Numbered from the stretch's first letter, positions 18,481 to 27,062 are shown. The stretch is 64,000 nucleotides of DNA from Acinetobacter bereziniae LMG 1003 = CIP 70.12 (GCF_000368925.1 NZ_KB849755.1:790975-854974), one strand, 5' to 3'. Program-made: numbers and translations. Notes: a model not told the origin generated them from the letters alone.

Positions 18481-19567
18481 GGCGAATTCAAACATGAGGT
18501 GCGACAGTTTGAAAAGTCTTATGATAATCAACAAGCTGAGCAAATTTCTCTAATGGTGTAAGCCAATCTAACGCTTTTCTAGGACGAGTATTCAGTGACA
18601 TGGCAACTTGATTTAAATAATGCTGATCTGCCTGATTTAAATCAATCCCTTTAGGTAAATATTGCCTAATTAAACCATTCATATTTTCGCATGTGCCTTT
18701 TTGCCAGGGTGAATGTGGGTCACAGAAATATACATCTATGCCTAAATCTTCTTCAAGTATTTTATGTTCTGCCATCTCGCGTCCACGGTCATAGGTCAAC
18801 GTTTTACGCAGTTCTGCAGGTAAATATTTCAGAGCTTCAGTTAAAGCCTTGCGCACTGATTCTGCCTTTGCATCAGGTAATGTTGCCAAGATACAGAGCC
18901 GTGTATTTCGTTCAATAAGTGTTGCTATCGAACTTTTATTGTCTTTACCTTTAATTAAATCAGCTTCCCAATGACCCGGTATTTTTCTTTCTTGAACTTC
19001 GGCTGGGCGCTCATGAATAGTTTTAATATCCTGTAATATAGAATCTTTTTTAGGTTCACCGTTAGCTTTTCGCTTTTTATTTTCATGACGCAGACAGGAT
19101 AATAAGTCTTTTTTCAACTCACCCTTTGGTAATGCGCGTATCGTTGAATAAATCGTTGTATGGCTTACATTCATTGTTTGATCCAAATCAGGAAATGTCT
19201 TTAAACGCTTTGCTATTTGCTGAGGAGACCATAAACAACGGATCGCTTCAACAATAAATTTCCAGAGGATTGAATCGATTTTGAGTTTTCTGTGACCACG
19301 TCTACGTCTAGCGAAGGTGTTATCAGAAGCATATCGAGCTTGATAAACGTCATTGATGCTATTTCTTTTAAGCTCACGATAGATCGTACTAGGATGTCTT
19401 TTAATGAGTTCAGCAAATTTTCTGGCTGAAAAGCCTTCTTTTCTTGACTCAAGCATTAATGCAGTACGATCTTCAAAGTTAAGATGATGGTATGACAATT
19501 TTATATACTCCATAAACCCTTTAAATTAATTAGGTGGTTTATGTCGCACTTCAAGTTTTACTCTGCC
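18481..19567 (-). mobile_element. IS30-family insertion sequence, ISAba125-like
   Basis: The element is 1087 bp, bounded by 26-bp imperfect inverted repeats (18481-18506 and 19542-19567, 19 of 26 matching, both starting ggc and ending tgcgaca). It is flanked by the direct repeat cct (18478-18480 and 19568-19570). It holds one complete transposase gene. The length, ends and transposase agree with what I remember of ISAba125, known in Acinetobacter for mobilising blaNDM and supplying an outward -35 box. The name is by memory only. Confidence 0.88.
18488..19513 (-). CDS. IS30-family transposase
   Basis: 341 residues with an N-terminal HTH (EGFSARKFAELIKRHPSTIYREL) and a DDE core: Asp in HWEADLIKG, Asp in TYDRGREMAEH, Glu in TCENMNGLIRQYLPKG. 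The last is the usual IS30 E-x2-N signature. The frame is intact, so the element may be active. It nearly fills the IS. Confidence 0.93.
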   Translation of the reverse strand: MEYIKLSYHHLNFEDRTALMLESRKEGFSARKFAELIKRHPSTIYRELKRNSINDVYQARYASDNTFARRRRGHRKLKIDSILWKFIVEAIRCLWSPQQIAKRLKTFPDLDQTMNVSHTTIYSTIRALPKGELKKDLLSCLRHENKKRKANGEPKKDSILQDIKTIHERPAEVQERKIPGHWEADLIKGKDNKSSIATLIERNTRLCILATLPDAKAESVRKALTEALKYLPAELRKTLTYDRGREMAEHKILEEDLGIDVYFCDPHSPWQKGTCENMNGLIRQYLPKGIDLNQADQHYLNQVAMSLNTRPRKALDWLTPLEKFAQLVDYHKTFQTVAPHV

Positions 19568-19668
19568 CCTATTTAGTAGGAATACAGCCTTGGAGAACGA
19601 TCTCTTATATAACTGGTATCGTTTGCCTATTTATTTTAACCTTTATTATTATACTGGCTTGTTTATGA

Positions 19669-20440
19669 CTGATCTAAGTGTAGGATGCTTCTAAATCAAT
19701 CGCCAACAACATATTATGGTTGTGATAACGATCACAATATAACTATTTATTTGATGCAGATAAATGCAAGATATGGTGCAATTTATAATTAAATTGAAAA
19801 ATAAAGTGCTTGATATAATATAAAAGCTAAACTGTTATATAAATGCAGATTGACATTAAACTCATGCAAAATTTAGAATGATCAAAATATATCATCCCAC
19901 TATCCAACAAAAATGTGATCTAACTAAACCCACACATACTAAAAATATATTCTTATTGCGATTTATCTTAATAAAAGTAGATGTGACACAACCCCGTACT
20001 GTATCGCTATTTTAAGTATAAACATAAACAACACTTATGCACTGTCACGCAAGCCCAATATACATCATCGTAATACACCTGGATCTGAGAACATAACCAC
20101 GACGTAAAGAAAGCAAGAGAATTGGTTAGGAGATAGACTTAACTCATCCTGATGGTTGGTGACCTTATCCAAATGTTATTTTCAAATGCTCAGCTTTATA
20201 TAATCAGAAAAATATCCAGCCTCAATCTGCATAATTTTAGCTGGAAAATTGGTCATGCTAAATGCTTCGACACTACATATTGCATCGGTCAATAAAGTTA
20301 CCAACAAAGATAAATCTCTAAATAGCAACAATCTTACAGCAATCCAATACCACTTTATACTCACACCCCCATATTTTATTATCTAATTTGCCAGGCTTGG
20401 ATATTTTCCTGTTTTTTATCAAATGCTTATTTATCTCAAC
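19669..20440. other. 772 nt without a supported gene
   Basis: AT-rich. A 60-codon frame on the minus strand (20182-20364) is not convincing: no ribosome site and odd composition. No repeats or IS ends recognised. Confidence 0.45.
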
Positions 20441-20653
20441 TTAGCGTTCATTTTTTATTGTTTCTTCATCCTGAAAAATAGCTTCTATAGATAAACCAAA
20501 GAGTCTTGCTATTTTAAAGGCTAAAGGGAGACTTGGATCATAACGCTCTTTTTCGATAGCATTGATAGTTTGACGTGAAACACCAAGTAATTCCGCAATT
20601 TGTTGTTGCGACCAACCTTGCTTCATTCTTAATTCAGATAAAATATTTTTCAT
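20441..20653 (-). CDS. XRE-family HTH regulator, 70 aa
   Basis: A minimal HTH protein: LRMKQGWSQQQIAELLGVSRQTINAIEKERYDPSLPLAFKIARLF. It resembles YozG-type small repressors. The ATG at 20653 overlaps the stop of the upstream membrane gene in ATGA, so the pair is translationally coupled. Such pairs of a small XRE protein and a small membrane protein are common in bacteria; the regulator is probably autorepressing. The longer frame to 20713 lies in the neighbour's coding sequence. Confidence 0.85.
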   Translation of the reverse strand: MKNILSELRMKQGWSQQQIAELLGVSRQTINAIEKERYDPSLPLAFKIARLFGLSIEAIFQDEETIKNER

Positions 20654-21027
20654 CGATAACGCCAACTTCCAATTGCGATCCCCATTCCCCACAATGTTGC
20701 CATTAATGGCCAAACAAAAAACATCGATAGTAAAGGAAATCCAATATTTTCTAAAAAGCCATAGCTAAATGTGATGAGCGCAGTACCAACAAAGGCGATT
20801 CCAAAAGCTTGTAGTTGAATTCGATGTTGCATTTCATCTAATTGCGATAACTGTCTAATCACGCTCCAACATACGAATACGCAAGGAATGACGGGCAATA
20901 AAGTTACAATCATTTGTGTTGAATCATCAAGTTGATTATTTTTTAAATATCTTAGAGAAAAAACCAACACAACAATATACAGCAAGATAGATAAAACCAA
21001 TTCAAAAAGGTGTCTAAATTTATTCAT
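20650..21027 (-). CDS. Small four-helix membrane protein partner of XRE regulator
   Basis: 125 residues with four predicted membrane helices (about 10-26, 35-58, 70-92, 97-122) and a short basic loop (RQLSQLDEMQHRIQLQ) that is typical of membrane partners of YozG-like regulators. Inner membrane. The first gene of a two-gene operon. The region upstream contains direct tgtaaag-type repeats (around 21039 and 21081) that could be the regulator's operator. Confidence 0.7.
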   Translation of the reverse strand: MNKFRHLFELVLSILLYIVVLVFSLRYLKNNQLDDSTQMIVTLLPVIPCVFVCWSVIRQLSQLDEMQHRIQLQAFGIAFVGTALITFSYGFLENIGFPLLSMFFVWPLMATLWGMGIAIGSWRYR

Positions 21028-21035
21028 AGCGCACT

Positions 21036-21100
21036 CATGTAAAGTAAACTTTACACAAGCATAATTAATTTCAAATTAAATGTAAAGGATACTTTACATC
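21036..21100. promoter_or_regulatory. Candidate operator of the XRE/membrane pair
   Basis: The sequence gtaaagtaaactttacac (21039-21056) is a near-palindrome, and tgtaaaggatactttacat (21081-21099) repeats the same tgtaaag...ctttaca arms. Both lie directly upstream of the operon's first ATG at 21027. The pair of matching dyads is what an autorepressing HTH dimer would be expected to bind. Confidence 0.6.
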
Positions 21101-21287
21101 AATGATGATTGATGTGAGTAAACTAATTAAAAGCATCGTACGCCTGATCTACTCTTTTTGAAGTAACCCAATTCAATAAAAATATATTTTTTTATTTAAA
21201 ATCAAATATATAAATTATATTTAAACTTTATAGCAATGATTTTAGATCGTCTAAGATATTTAAAGTGAAAAAAATTATGGGGTATCA

Positions 21288-21316
21288 TAAAAAACCCCAC
21301 CAAAAGGTGGGGCAAT
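21288..21316 (-). terminator. Terminator after the MliC-like gene
   Basis: Perfect 7-bp G+C stem ccccacc/ggtgggg (21295-21301, 21306-21312) with loop aaaa; a T run follows on the minus strand. Confidence 0.85.
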
Positions 21317-21328
21317 TTATATCCAAGC

Positions 21329-21709
21329 TTATTTAACTTCTTTCACCGAAAAAGACTGATCTTTTGCAAGTTCAATTGTTGCTTCCTCACCTTTGGAATG
21401 AATTGACACACCATTTTCACCTTCTAGACGCATACCACTGCCAGCTGGAACTTCTTTAAGTGAATAGTTATGCCCTTCACTATCTGTCAAAGTTGCTGTA
21501 GCAAAATTATCAGTTGTTTGAAGTGTGAATTGCTTTTTATCTTCAGTTTCATATTTCACTGTTTTTTGGTTCGACTCATTGCTGTCTACCTGAGCAACAG
21601 GACTACTTGCTTCTCCTGTTGAGGCATTGGTTTTTTCTTTGTCTTTTGCATTACATCCAACTAAAAAAACAGCAGTTAAAATAGAGGAAATTAATAATAT
21701 TTTTTTCAT
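21329..21709 (-). CDS. Lipoprotein with MliC-like domain (putative c-type lysozyme inhibitor)
   Basis: 126 residues. Signal peptide with lipobox LVGC (Cys19), a linker rich in Ser, Lys and Asn to ~50, then a small beta domain. The second half (FATATLTDSEGHNYSLK, then AGSGMRLEGENGVSIHSKGEEATIEL) follows the MliC/PliC lysozyme-inhibitor pattern, in which the Ser-Gly and the KG-x-A segments block the lysozyme active site. The usual Cys pair of MliC is not seen, so function is less sure. Outer-membrane or periplasmic. Confidence 0.62.
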   Translation of the reverse strand: MKKILLISSILTAVFLVGCNAKDKEKTNASTGEASSPVAQVDSNESNQKTVKYETEDKKQFTLQTTDNFATATLTDSEGHNYSLKEVPAGSGMRLEGENGVSIHSKGEEATIELAKDQSFSVKEVK

Positions 21710-21887
21710 GATTAATCTCAGTAGAAATAAGAAGTTTAAGTTCTACCACAGGACTTGAAGCTCATCCAACCAGCGATTGCGAATTCACTACTGGTTCCGT
21801 ACAGAAATCATAAACATTATTTATAATACTATACATTTCATATTTTATTTTTAACTATTTATATGCTAACCAGCCATAGATTTTAAA

Positions 21888-21965
21888 TTAAGATTTATTT
21901 GAATAATAAATTAATGCAATGATTGCGATGAACACGATGCTGATTTGGAGAAGCAAAGAAAACAT
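21888..21965 (-). CDS. Single-pass membrane microprotein, 25 aa
   Basis: MFSLLLQISIVFIAIIALIYYSN with a short basic end: one membrane helix spanning nearly the whole chain. AGGAA lies 6 nt before the ATG. This size and form resemble known bacterial membrane microproteins, but no family was recognised. A 76-codon frame on the other strand covers the same DNA; I prefer this one because of the ribosome site and clean helix. Confidence 0.42.
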   Translation of the reverse strand: MFSLLLQISIVFIAIIALIYYSNKS

Positions 21966-22146
21966 CAATTTTCCTAGGAAAATACAAAAATTTTCATTGA
22001 ATTTAAAAGTTGTAGCTTCATCACTTAACATCGATATTGCTAATTTTTCCGCATTTACGGCATTCTTTTATGTAGCTTATATTAGGATATTCAAAAACAT
22101 GAATACAAAGCAATTGTCTAATTCGCAACATCATAAAAATATGCCT

Positions 22147-22180
22147 TAAAAAAAGCCCACATGATTGGATAATGTGGGCA
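22147..22180 (-). terminator. Hairpin terminator (minus strand)
   Basis: 8-bp stem gcccacat/atgtgggc with a T run on the minus strand. No clear gene lies just upstream on that strand, so it may have served a lost or very small gene (a 16-codon frame ends at about 22222). Confidence 0.6.
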
Positions 22181-22389
22181 ACTATATGAAAAGCTTCTAT
22201 TAGGTAAAGCTTGAAACTACAAAGTAATTTCTGGCTCAAATTTTAAGGCAAAAACAATCAAGAACATTGGCATTAAATGACAATTTTTAAAATTTTCTTT
22301 TAAATCAACACTTAATATTAAAAATACTAAACAATGATTAAATACTATAAATGTTCAATAATTAATGGACGATACTTAAAAGATTAAAG

Positions 22390-22542
22390 GTGCACATTGA
22401 AACATCTGAGATTAAAAAATACGGAGATAAACAAATTTTTAAATTTATTGTGAATAGTTCAAAATCACGCTATAAAATTACTTCTTATTATCCAACAAGC
22501 CCCTTAAATCAGAGACTTGATGGAATAGATAGTTACAACTGA
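22390..22542 (+). CDS. Possible 50-aa protein or gene remnant
   Basis: A GTG-started frame with protein-like composition (SEIKKYGDKQIFKFIVNSS, then SRYKITSYYPTSPLNQRL), soluble and basic. The start is uncertain. Its 3' end overlaps the convergent small gene at 22533 by 10 nt. It may be the tail of an older gene. Confidence 0.33.
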   Translation: MHIETSEIKKYGDKQIFKFIVNSSKSRYKITSYYPTSPLNQRLDGIDSYN

Positions 22543-22688
22543 GGTTGAATGTCCTTCTCATCATTCTTGTCGTTTTTGCTTGTCTTGGTCAGATTTTTTG
22601 TCTTGGTTTTATCAGCGCCATTTTTATGTGACTGATAATAACAACCAATTGCGATCCCAGTGCCTAATAATGCTGCAGTCTTAAACAT
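22533..22688 (-). CDS. Small Lys/Asp-rich protein with hydrophobic N terminus, 51 aa
   Basis: The N terminus (FKTAALLGTGIAIGC) is a short hydrophobic stretch ending in a Cys that could act as a weak lipobox, followed by a highly charged Lys/Asn/Asp tail. GAGGA lies 6 nt before the ATG. Probably membrane-attached. Not recognised. Confidence 0.5.
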   Translation of the reverse strand: MFKTAALLGTGIAIGCYYQSHKNGADKTKTKNLTKTSKNDKNDEKDIQPQL

Positions 22689-22981
22689 AACATTCCTCGT
22701 ACTGAATAAAAAAGGTCTAATAGGAATAACATCAAATTAAAACCTGTGTATTTCAACATGTTAGTTGTGAAAGAATATGTGAAATTTTATAACATTAGAT
22801 TTCAAAAATCATTTTAATTTTAATATTTTTCAATTGGTTAGAATTTATTTAATTTATAAACTGTTAACAGAACTGTCACACTTTGGACTATTTTCATTTG
22901 AATCATTAATTAATCAGCATGTCCCTAAAAAACAATCCATAAAAAAGCCCATCCTCAGATGAGCCCTTTACTTAGATTACA

Positions 22982-23092
22982 CTATTTTAAAACCCACATC
23001 CCTGATGGAATATTTCCAAAGAGATGTACTAACAATGTAAGAACAACAAACATAAATATGAAAAAAGCGATGTTTATTGATTTATATATCAT
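22982..23092 (-). CDS. Single-pass membrane microprotein, 36 aa
   Basis: Starts MIYKSINIAFFIFMFVV and ends SGMWVLK; one membrane helix (~7-25). GAGG lies 8 nt before the ATG, a good ribosome site. A second example in this region of a tiny membrane protein with its own ribosome site. Function unknown. Confidence 0.5.
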   Translation of the reverse strand: MIYKSINIAFFIFMFVVLTLLVHLFGNIPSGMWVLK

Positions 23093-23297
23093 ATGATCAC
23101 CCTCATTTTATTGTTGTTCTTTTTTTATACACTAATAACATAAAATTTACAAACTTTTTCAAAAAAAACCCTATATTAAAAAGATTTATATAGTTATACC
23201 TTTTCGGGCTAACAATCAGCAATCTTGTTGATTTTTCATTTTATTAAACCAATAAACACCAACATACATTTACTCATTGTAGCTCTTGATAGAACGT

Positions 23298-23621
23298 TCA
23301 TTTCATGATTTCATTGTGTAACCATTTTAAATAATTTGCTTTGTCATGAAATTGAGGAGACTGGTTTACATTCAAAGCAACTTCTTTCCCATCAACTAAA
23401 ATTACATAATTTTTTGCCATCTGTGAACGCTCATCATCAGGTCGCGCAAGAATAAAAAAATATTTTAGAAACAGGGTATTATAAAGTATATTATCCATGA
23501 TTGATTTAAGATCATTTAACTGTCTATTTTTCTTTGTGAATTTCTGATGATCATCTTTTTCAGGAAAATGCTGACTTGCCTTAAACGCTTCATATTTTTC
23601 ATCTTATTCATTAATATTCAT
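23298..23621 (-). pseudogene. Hypothetical gene with a premature stop at codon 6
   Basis: From ATG 23621 (GGTGAT 8 nt upstream) the frame reads MNINE, then TAA at 23604-23606, then stays open for 101 codons of protein-like sequence (DEKYEAFKASQHFPEKDD near the start; DGKEVALNVNQSPQFHDKA near the end) to 23298. A single C-to-T change (CAA to TAA) would explain it. Translation could restart at internal Met codons (23498 or 23420), but neither has a good ribosome site. Function unknown. Confidence 0.6.
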
Positions 23622-23852
23622 ATTATTTATCACCAAAATTTTATTCCTACTTTAAATGAATGCAGTCAACCTGTTCTACATTCACCATAAACATGTTTTT
23701 ATAACTACTTTGTATCAACCTGCGATCCGTTCCATAAGTATGAAGAATTAAACATTAAATTCGTTTCATACTTTTCTTGAGCAAATCAATCATCATATAT
23801 TCATTTCAAATTTTTCATTCATTTATCCTTATTTTAAAGACTATGAATAAAA

Positions 23853-24134
23853 TCACTTAGACTCATTAAAATTCTCCTTATTTATTAAATTCTTACAGTA
23901 ATTAATATGATCATTGTCTTTTTTATTATGCACCATTTTCATACACGAACAAAAGTGCTCAGATCGTCCATACTGGATATCATCTGGAACATCAATTCCA
24001 TAACATTTCGCATCAATTTGATTCAATTTAGGTGCAACAATCCATTTTCCAGAATAAAAAGGATAGCCAAAGCCACCAATAACAATCATCAACAGAACAA
24101 TAATTGGAAAGTTATTTTTAATATATTGAATCAT
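23853..24134 (-). CDS. Small membrane-anchored Cys protein (paralogue of 16661)
   Basis: 93 residues: N-terminal membrane helix (~10-27), then an exported domain with four Cys. It shares with the 16661 protein the C-x-G-[IV]-x-[IV]-P-x2-I-x-Y block, the CxC pair, a Lys two residues later, and a D-x2-H before the last Cys. The two genes are 7 kb apart in the same orientation. The Cys may form disulfides or bind metal outside the inner membrane. No known family. Confidence 0.68.
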   Translation of the reverse strand: MIQYIKNNFPIIVLLMIVIGGFGYPFYSGKWIVAPKLNQIDAKCYGIDVPDDIQYGRSEHFCSCMKMVHNKKDNDHINYCKNLINKENFNESK

Positions 24135-24298
24135 TTTTAAAAATCTTTAAGGTCTAAAATCCAATTCTACAAAAAAATGATTATTCAACCAAATCAATAC
24201 ACTTTAATGGTACTTTTTAAATTTTGTCAGCAAATAAAAGATATTGTCATGATAAAATATTTTAGAAAGTTGCTCAATCGTCGTTAGGAAATTATTTC

Positions 24299-24850
24299 AT
24301 GAAATTTATAGTAGTTTTATCTACTTTTACTGTTTTACTTTCAGGCTGTACGGCAATGAGTATTGAGCAATGCAAAACTGCAAACTGGTTTAATGTTGGT
24401 GAAAAAGATGGTTCAGCTGGTTCCAACCCACATCTAGATCAATACTACTCTGCTTGCCAAAAAGCAAATATCATTCCAAATCAGAATTTATATGAAAAAG
24501 GCTACCAAAAAGGTTTGAGTGCTTATTGTCAACCTGAAAACATTTTCTATGAAGCCTTAGATGGTCGTGGTAATTATCGAATTTGTCCTATAGAAAAGCG
24601 TGAATCTCTTCGTAGTTATTATCAAGTCGCAAGTCAGTACTTTTCTGCAAATTCAGATTTTAATAAATCACAAAATGATATGAATTATTACCTTGAAAGA
24701 TTGGAGTATAAAAACCTTTCTGATAAAGATCGCGATAGCTATAAACAGAAATTATATGATCTCCGTATCAATAGCAGCCAAGTGCAATCTCGTTATCAAA
24801 CAGCTCTGCGAAATTTAGAACGCTTCAAGGCTGAACATGATCTTGATTAG
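24299..24850 (+). CDS. DUF2799-family lipoprotein
   Basis: 183 residues; signal peptide with lipobox LSGC (Cys17). The domain shows the DUF2799 pattern: NWFNVGEKDGSAGSN, YEKGYQKGLSAYCQPEN, and later GRGNYRICP. A C-terminal helical part (~120-183) is coiled-coil-like. AGGAA lies 8 nt before the ATG. Outer-membrane or periplasmic; function of the family is unknown. Confidence 0.82.
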   Translation: MKFIVVLSTFTVLLSGCTAMSIEQCKTANWFNVGEKDGSAGSNPHLDQYYSACQKANIIPNQNLYEKGYQKGLSAYCQPENIFYEALDGRGNYRICPIEKRESLRSYYQVASQYFSANSDFNKSQNDMNYYLERLEYKNLSDKDRDSYKQKLYDLRINSSQVQSRYQTALRNLERFKAEHDLD

Positions 24851-25406
24851 ATTGAAACAAATACTTTATATAAACCTATGTTATAGATGTAATTTTCATG
24901 TTTTTTAAATAACATTTGAATAAAAATTTGTATTTGATTGATGCTAAATACGGTCTAGGATTATGCAATTATTTTAAAGCGATCTATACAAAATTGAAAC
25001 TACTCGAAAATCTACTTATTTTTCGTTCTCGATTTTAAGCGATCTATAAGGCTGTGACCAAAAAACAAGTCGTGAGCAAAAAATATGATGAGATTTAAAA
25101 TTATTTTGCTATAAAAAAAGCCTCACATTTCTATGAGGCTTACCTTAATTTTGCGCTGATTAAGGTTTTTTGTTATTTATTTTTAGTAAAATAACTATTT
25201 AAATTTAATTTAAAATATCTAGTATGTCAATGATATTTACTGGCTCAAACCAAAGTTTAAAGTTAAAATCTATTAGCAAGTGAATGTCTCACTTTGTTCA
25301 ACTACATTCTTGCTTATATGAAAATATGAAAAAAATCTTCTGGTAGGTGAGGTCGAAGTCCTATTCCCTCACCTAATATATTCACTTTTAGTTATATATT
25401 GAATTA
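24851..25406. other. 556-nt gap with a repeated gcgatctata motif
   Basis: Contains two copies of ttttaa(a)gcgatctata (about 24971-24988 and 25034-25049) and a terminator-like hairpin at 25112-25142. No gene is supported. The repeats may mark a small duplication. Confidence 0.5.
25112..25142. terminator. Hairpin terminator
   Basis: Stem aagcctca/tgaggctt with an A run before it, giving a T run on the minus strand. It lies 265 nt beyond the gene at 25407, so it may not belong to it. Confidence 0.6.
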
Positions 25407-25985
25407 TTATGGAAGATTCAACCTACGGCAATCTTGATAAATAATCTTACATTGAGATTCTGGAAAACCATCAGCACGACATGCGTCTACAACTTTCTTG
25501 CGTCCTAATGCCTTTCTGCTCCCAGGAACGAGTACTGGAATAACATCTTTCACTTCACCAGCTGTTGTACGTGCTCGATAAAGTCTATTGGTTCCTTCAG
25601 CCTGTCCGACTGTCGCACAATGATTATCATCATAAGTAAACCAAATTTGACAACCTGTACCCCCTTTTTTTTCACAATCTTGTAGCGCTTTCTCTTCTAA
25701 CTTTCCTCGGAAAATTTTTGCCGTTGCGACACCAATGACTCCATTTGTTCCTGCTGCAACATAACCTTCTGTCGTTGGTGAACGATAGCTTGGCTGGGCA
25801 TATCCACCTCCACCACCATAATTTGGAATCGGTGCACAGCCTTGTACACCCTGACCACCTACTGGATAATAGCCAGGAGAACAGTTACCTTCAGCCTTAG
25901 CAACGCTAGAAATAATAGAAAGTACTGAAAGACAAATTAAGGCGATAAAAAAGTGTATGTTCTGTTGTCTATAGTGTTTCATCAT
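25407..25985 (-). CDS. Secreted DUF4189-like protein
   Basis: 192 residues from ATG 25985 (25982 is also possible; an earlier ATG at 26000 lacks a ribosome site). Signal peptide with likely cleavage after AKA, then a Gly/Pro/Tyr-rich segment (GGGGGYAQPSYRSP), then a domain with AKIFRGKLEEKALQDCEKKGG and CQIWFTYDDNHCATVGQA that fits DUF4189. A Cys-containing extension follows (residues ~150-192). Exported; function unknown. Confidence 0.7.
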   Translation of the reverse strand: MMKHYRQQNIHFFIALICLSVLSIISSVAKAEGNCSPGYYPVGGQGVQGCAPIPNYGGGGGYAQPSYRSPTTEGYVAAGTNGVIGVATAKIFRGKLEEKALQDCEKKGGTGCQIWFTYDDNHCATVGQAEGTNRLYRARTTAGEVKDVIPVLVPGSRKALGRKKVVDACRADGFPESQCKIIYQDCRRLNLP

Positions 25986-26336
25986 GATTGGCACATCCAT
26001 GTTTGTGAATTATTTTGTGAAAAGTCTATCATTTATCGGTGATATTTTAATCATTTTAAATCTTAAAATAATTCATTGCGAAACTCAAATTTCGAGTCAA
26101 CATCTATTATTTTTCTATTTGAGGTATATGTCTTAGACAATCCTATCTATGTATCTAAGACATTAAATTTTCTAAATATTTTTTATAAAATTGATATTTA
26201 ACAATGCTTAACAAACAAAACCAAATTATAGCTTTTATGGAGTGAAAGCGCCTTGCTGATATGCTGGGAAAGTATTTTGATCAATTTTGTGATATAAGGC
26301 ATACCCATTTATCTTTTTTCCTCTATGAGGTTTTAT
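25986..26336. other. Divergent intergenic region, 351 nt
   Basis: AT-rich DNA between the DUF4189-like gene and a divergent small membrane gene. It presumably holds both promoters; no repeat or RNA was recognised. Confidence 0.45.
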
Positions 26337-26525
26337 ATGAAAAATACACCATCATCTGATGATCTAGAATCAACAGCATTGGGTTGGAAATTCATTGTTA
26401 TTGTTGGTATTTTAACTTCTATCTTTTTTACTTTCCTGTATCTGGCGATGTCTAGCGAACCAGACTATATGCCAAGTCAGAAGCAGAAACAAACCTCCAT
26501 ACAACATAAAAACAGCACATCATAA
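26337..26525 (+). CDS. Small single-pass membrane protein, 62 aa
   Basis: One membrane helix at ~18-39 (WKFIVIVGILTSIFFTFLYL) between short polar ends. The ATG at 26337 has GAGG 6 nt upstream; the ATG four codons earlier contains that site and is unlikely. Not recognised. Confidence 0.6.
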   Translation: MKNTPSSDDLESTALGWKFIVIVGILTSIFFTFLYLAMSSEPDYMPSQKQKQTSIQHKNSTS

Positions 26526-26632
26526 TCTTTTGAGCAATCAACTAGAACTTTATCAAGTGAATTATAGAGTATTCATTTTTTATTGTTGATGCTTGGTTGA
26601 ATAAAAAACTCGCTAAATTAAACCGCATCCGA

Positions 26633-26690
26633 AAGTTGGACACTTTTAATCTAAATTTGGAGGGTGCCTTTTTATGACCAAATATTCTTA
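26633..26690 (+). mobile_element. Remnant of an IS end
   Basis: The stretch gaaagttggacacttttaat followed by tttggaggg and ATGACCAAATATTCT (26674-26688) looks like the left end of an IS3-type element: terminal repeat, ribosome site and first five codons of an orfA. The frame ends at once in TAA, and no further IS sequence follows. It differs from the IS3-type element at 63.5 kb. Confidence 0.5.
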
Positions 26691-26813
26691 AAAATAACGC
26701 TGAGATGTCCTATCAACAATCGTCGTTACCGAAACGGCTTCATCATCTTGAGGCTCCGCTTGTAATAGTTTCGTTGCGGTAAAAGCAAAAGTTACCATCA
26801 ACAAAATAAACAT
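26688..26813 (-). CDS. Possible small membrane protein with upstream homopolymer
   Basis: 41 codons: membrane helix LLMVTFAFTATKLL, then an acidic end. No ribosome site fits this ATG. Further upstream an ATG at 26835, with AGG before it, reads into a run of eight T (26822-26829 as A on +) in a different frame. Adding one T would give a 48-aa protein with a good start. The gene may be decayed, phase-variable or misread. Confidence 0.3.
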   Translation of the reverse strand: MFILLMVTFAFTATKLLQAEPQDDEAVSVTTIVDRTSQRYF

Positions 26814-27062
26814 GGACAACGAAAAAAAACCATTTTTTTACCTATATCACATGATTGACAATGATTTTTTTCAATCATTGTGGATCTATTGCACCTTTTA
26901 CAAAAATTTTGACTCATCGCCCTACGACAATCCTGTTACACAAGACTCTTTTAACATATCAATATTAGTTGATTTCGAGTAAAAATTACTGAATTGTTAT
27001 TTTAAATAAAGAACCTCCTCTTTGTTGATCTACTTCAAATAAGGAATCTATATTTTAAATAA

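Larger units (their letters stand above)
18156..19668 (+). pseudogene. MAPEG-family membrane protein, split by an IS30-family element
   Basis: The 5' part (18156-18480) encodes an N-terminal membrane helix (LLHIYALCITALFIKMF), the PQVVRASQAWANDLENIPVF block and helix ARIAHTIT typical of the MAPEG family (membrane glutathione/eicosanoid metabolism). The IS enters after 18480. The 3' part resumes at 19571 and encodes GIQPWRTISYITGIV and a last helix, ending at 19668. Joining the flanks with one copy of the 3-bp repeat cct restores HTITYLVGIQPW in frame. The start is my choice; the frame is open further upstream (TTG at 18036). Confidence 0.85.

Noticed and set aside
20182..20364. 60-codon minus-strand frame
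   Set aside because: No ribosome site, no motif; could be an old gene tail but cannot be shown.
21919..22149. 76-codon plus-strand frame
   Set aside because: It overlaps a microprotein with a better ribosome site; the terminator at its end has its T run on the other strand.
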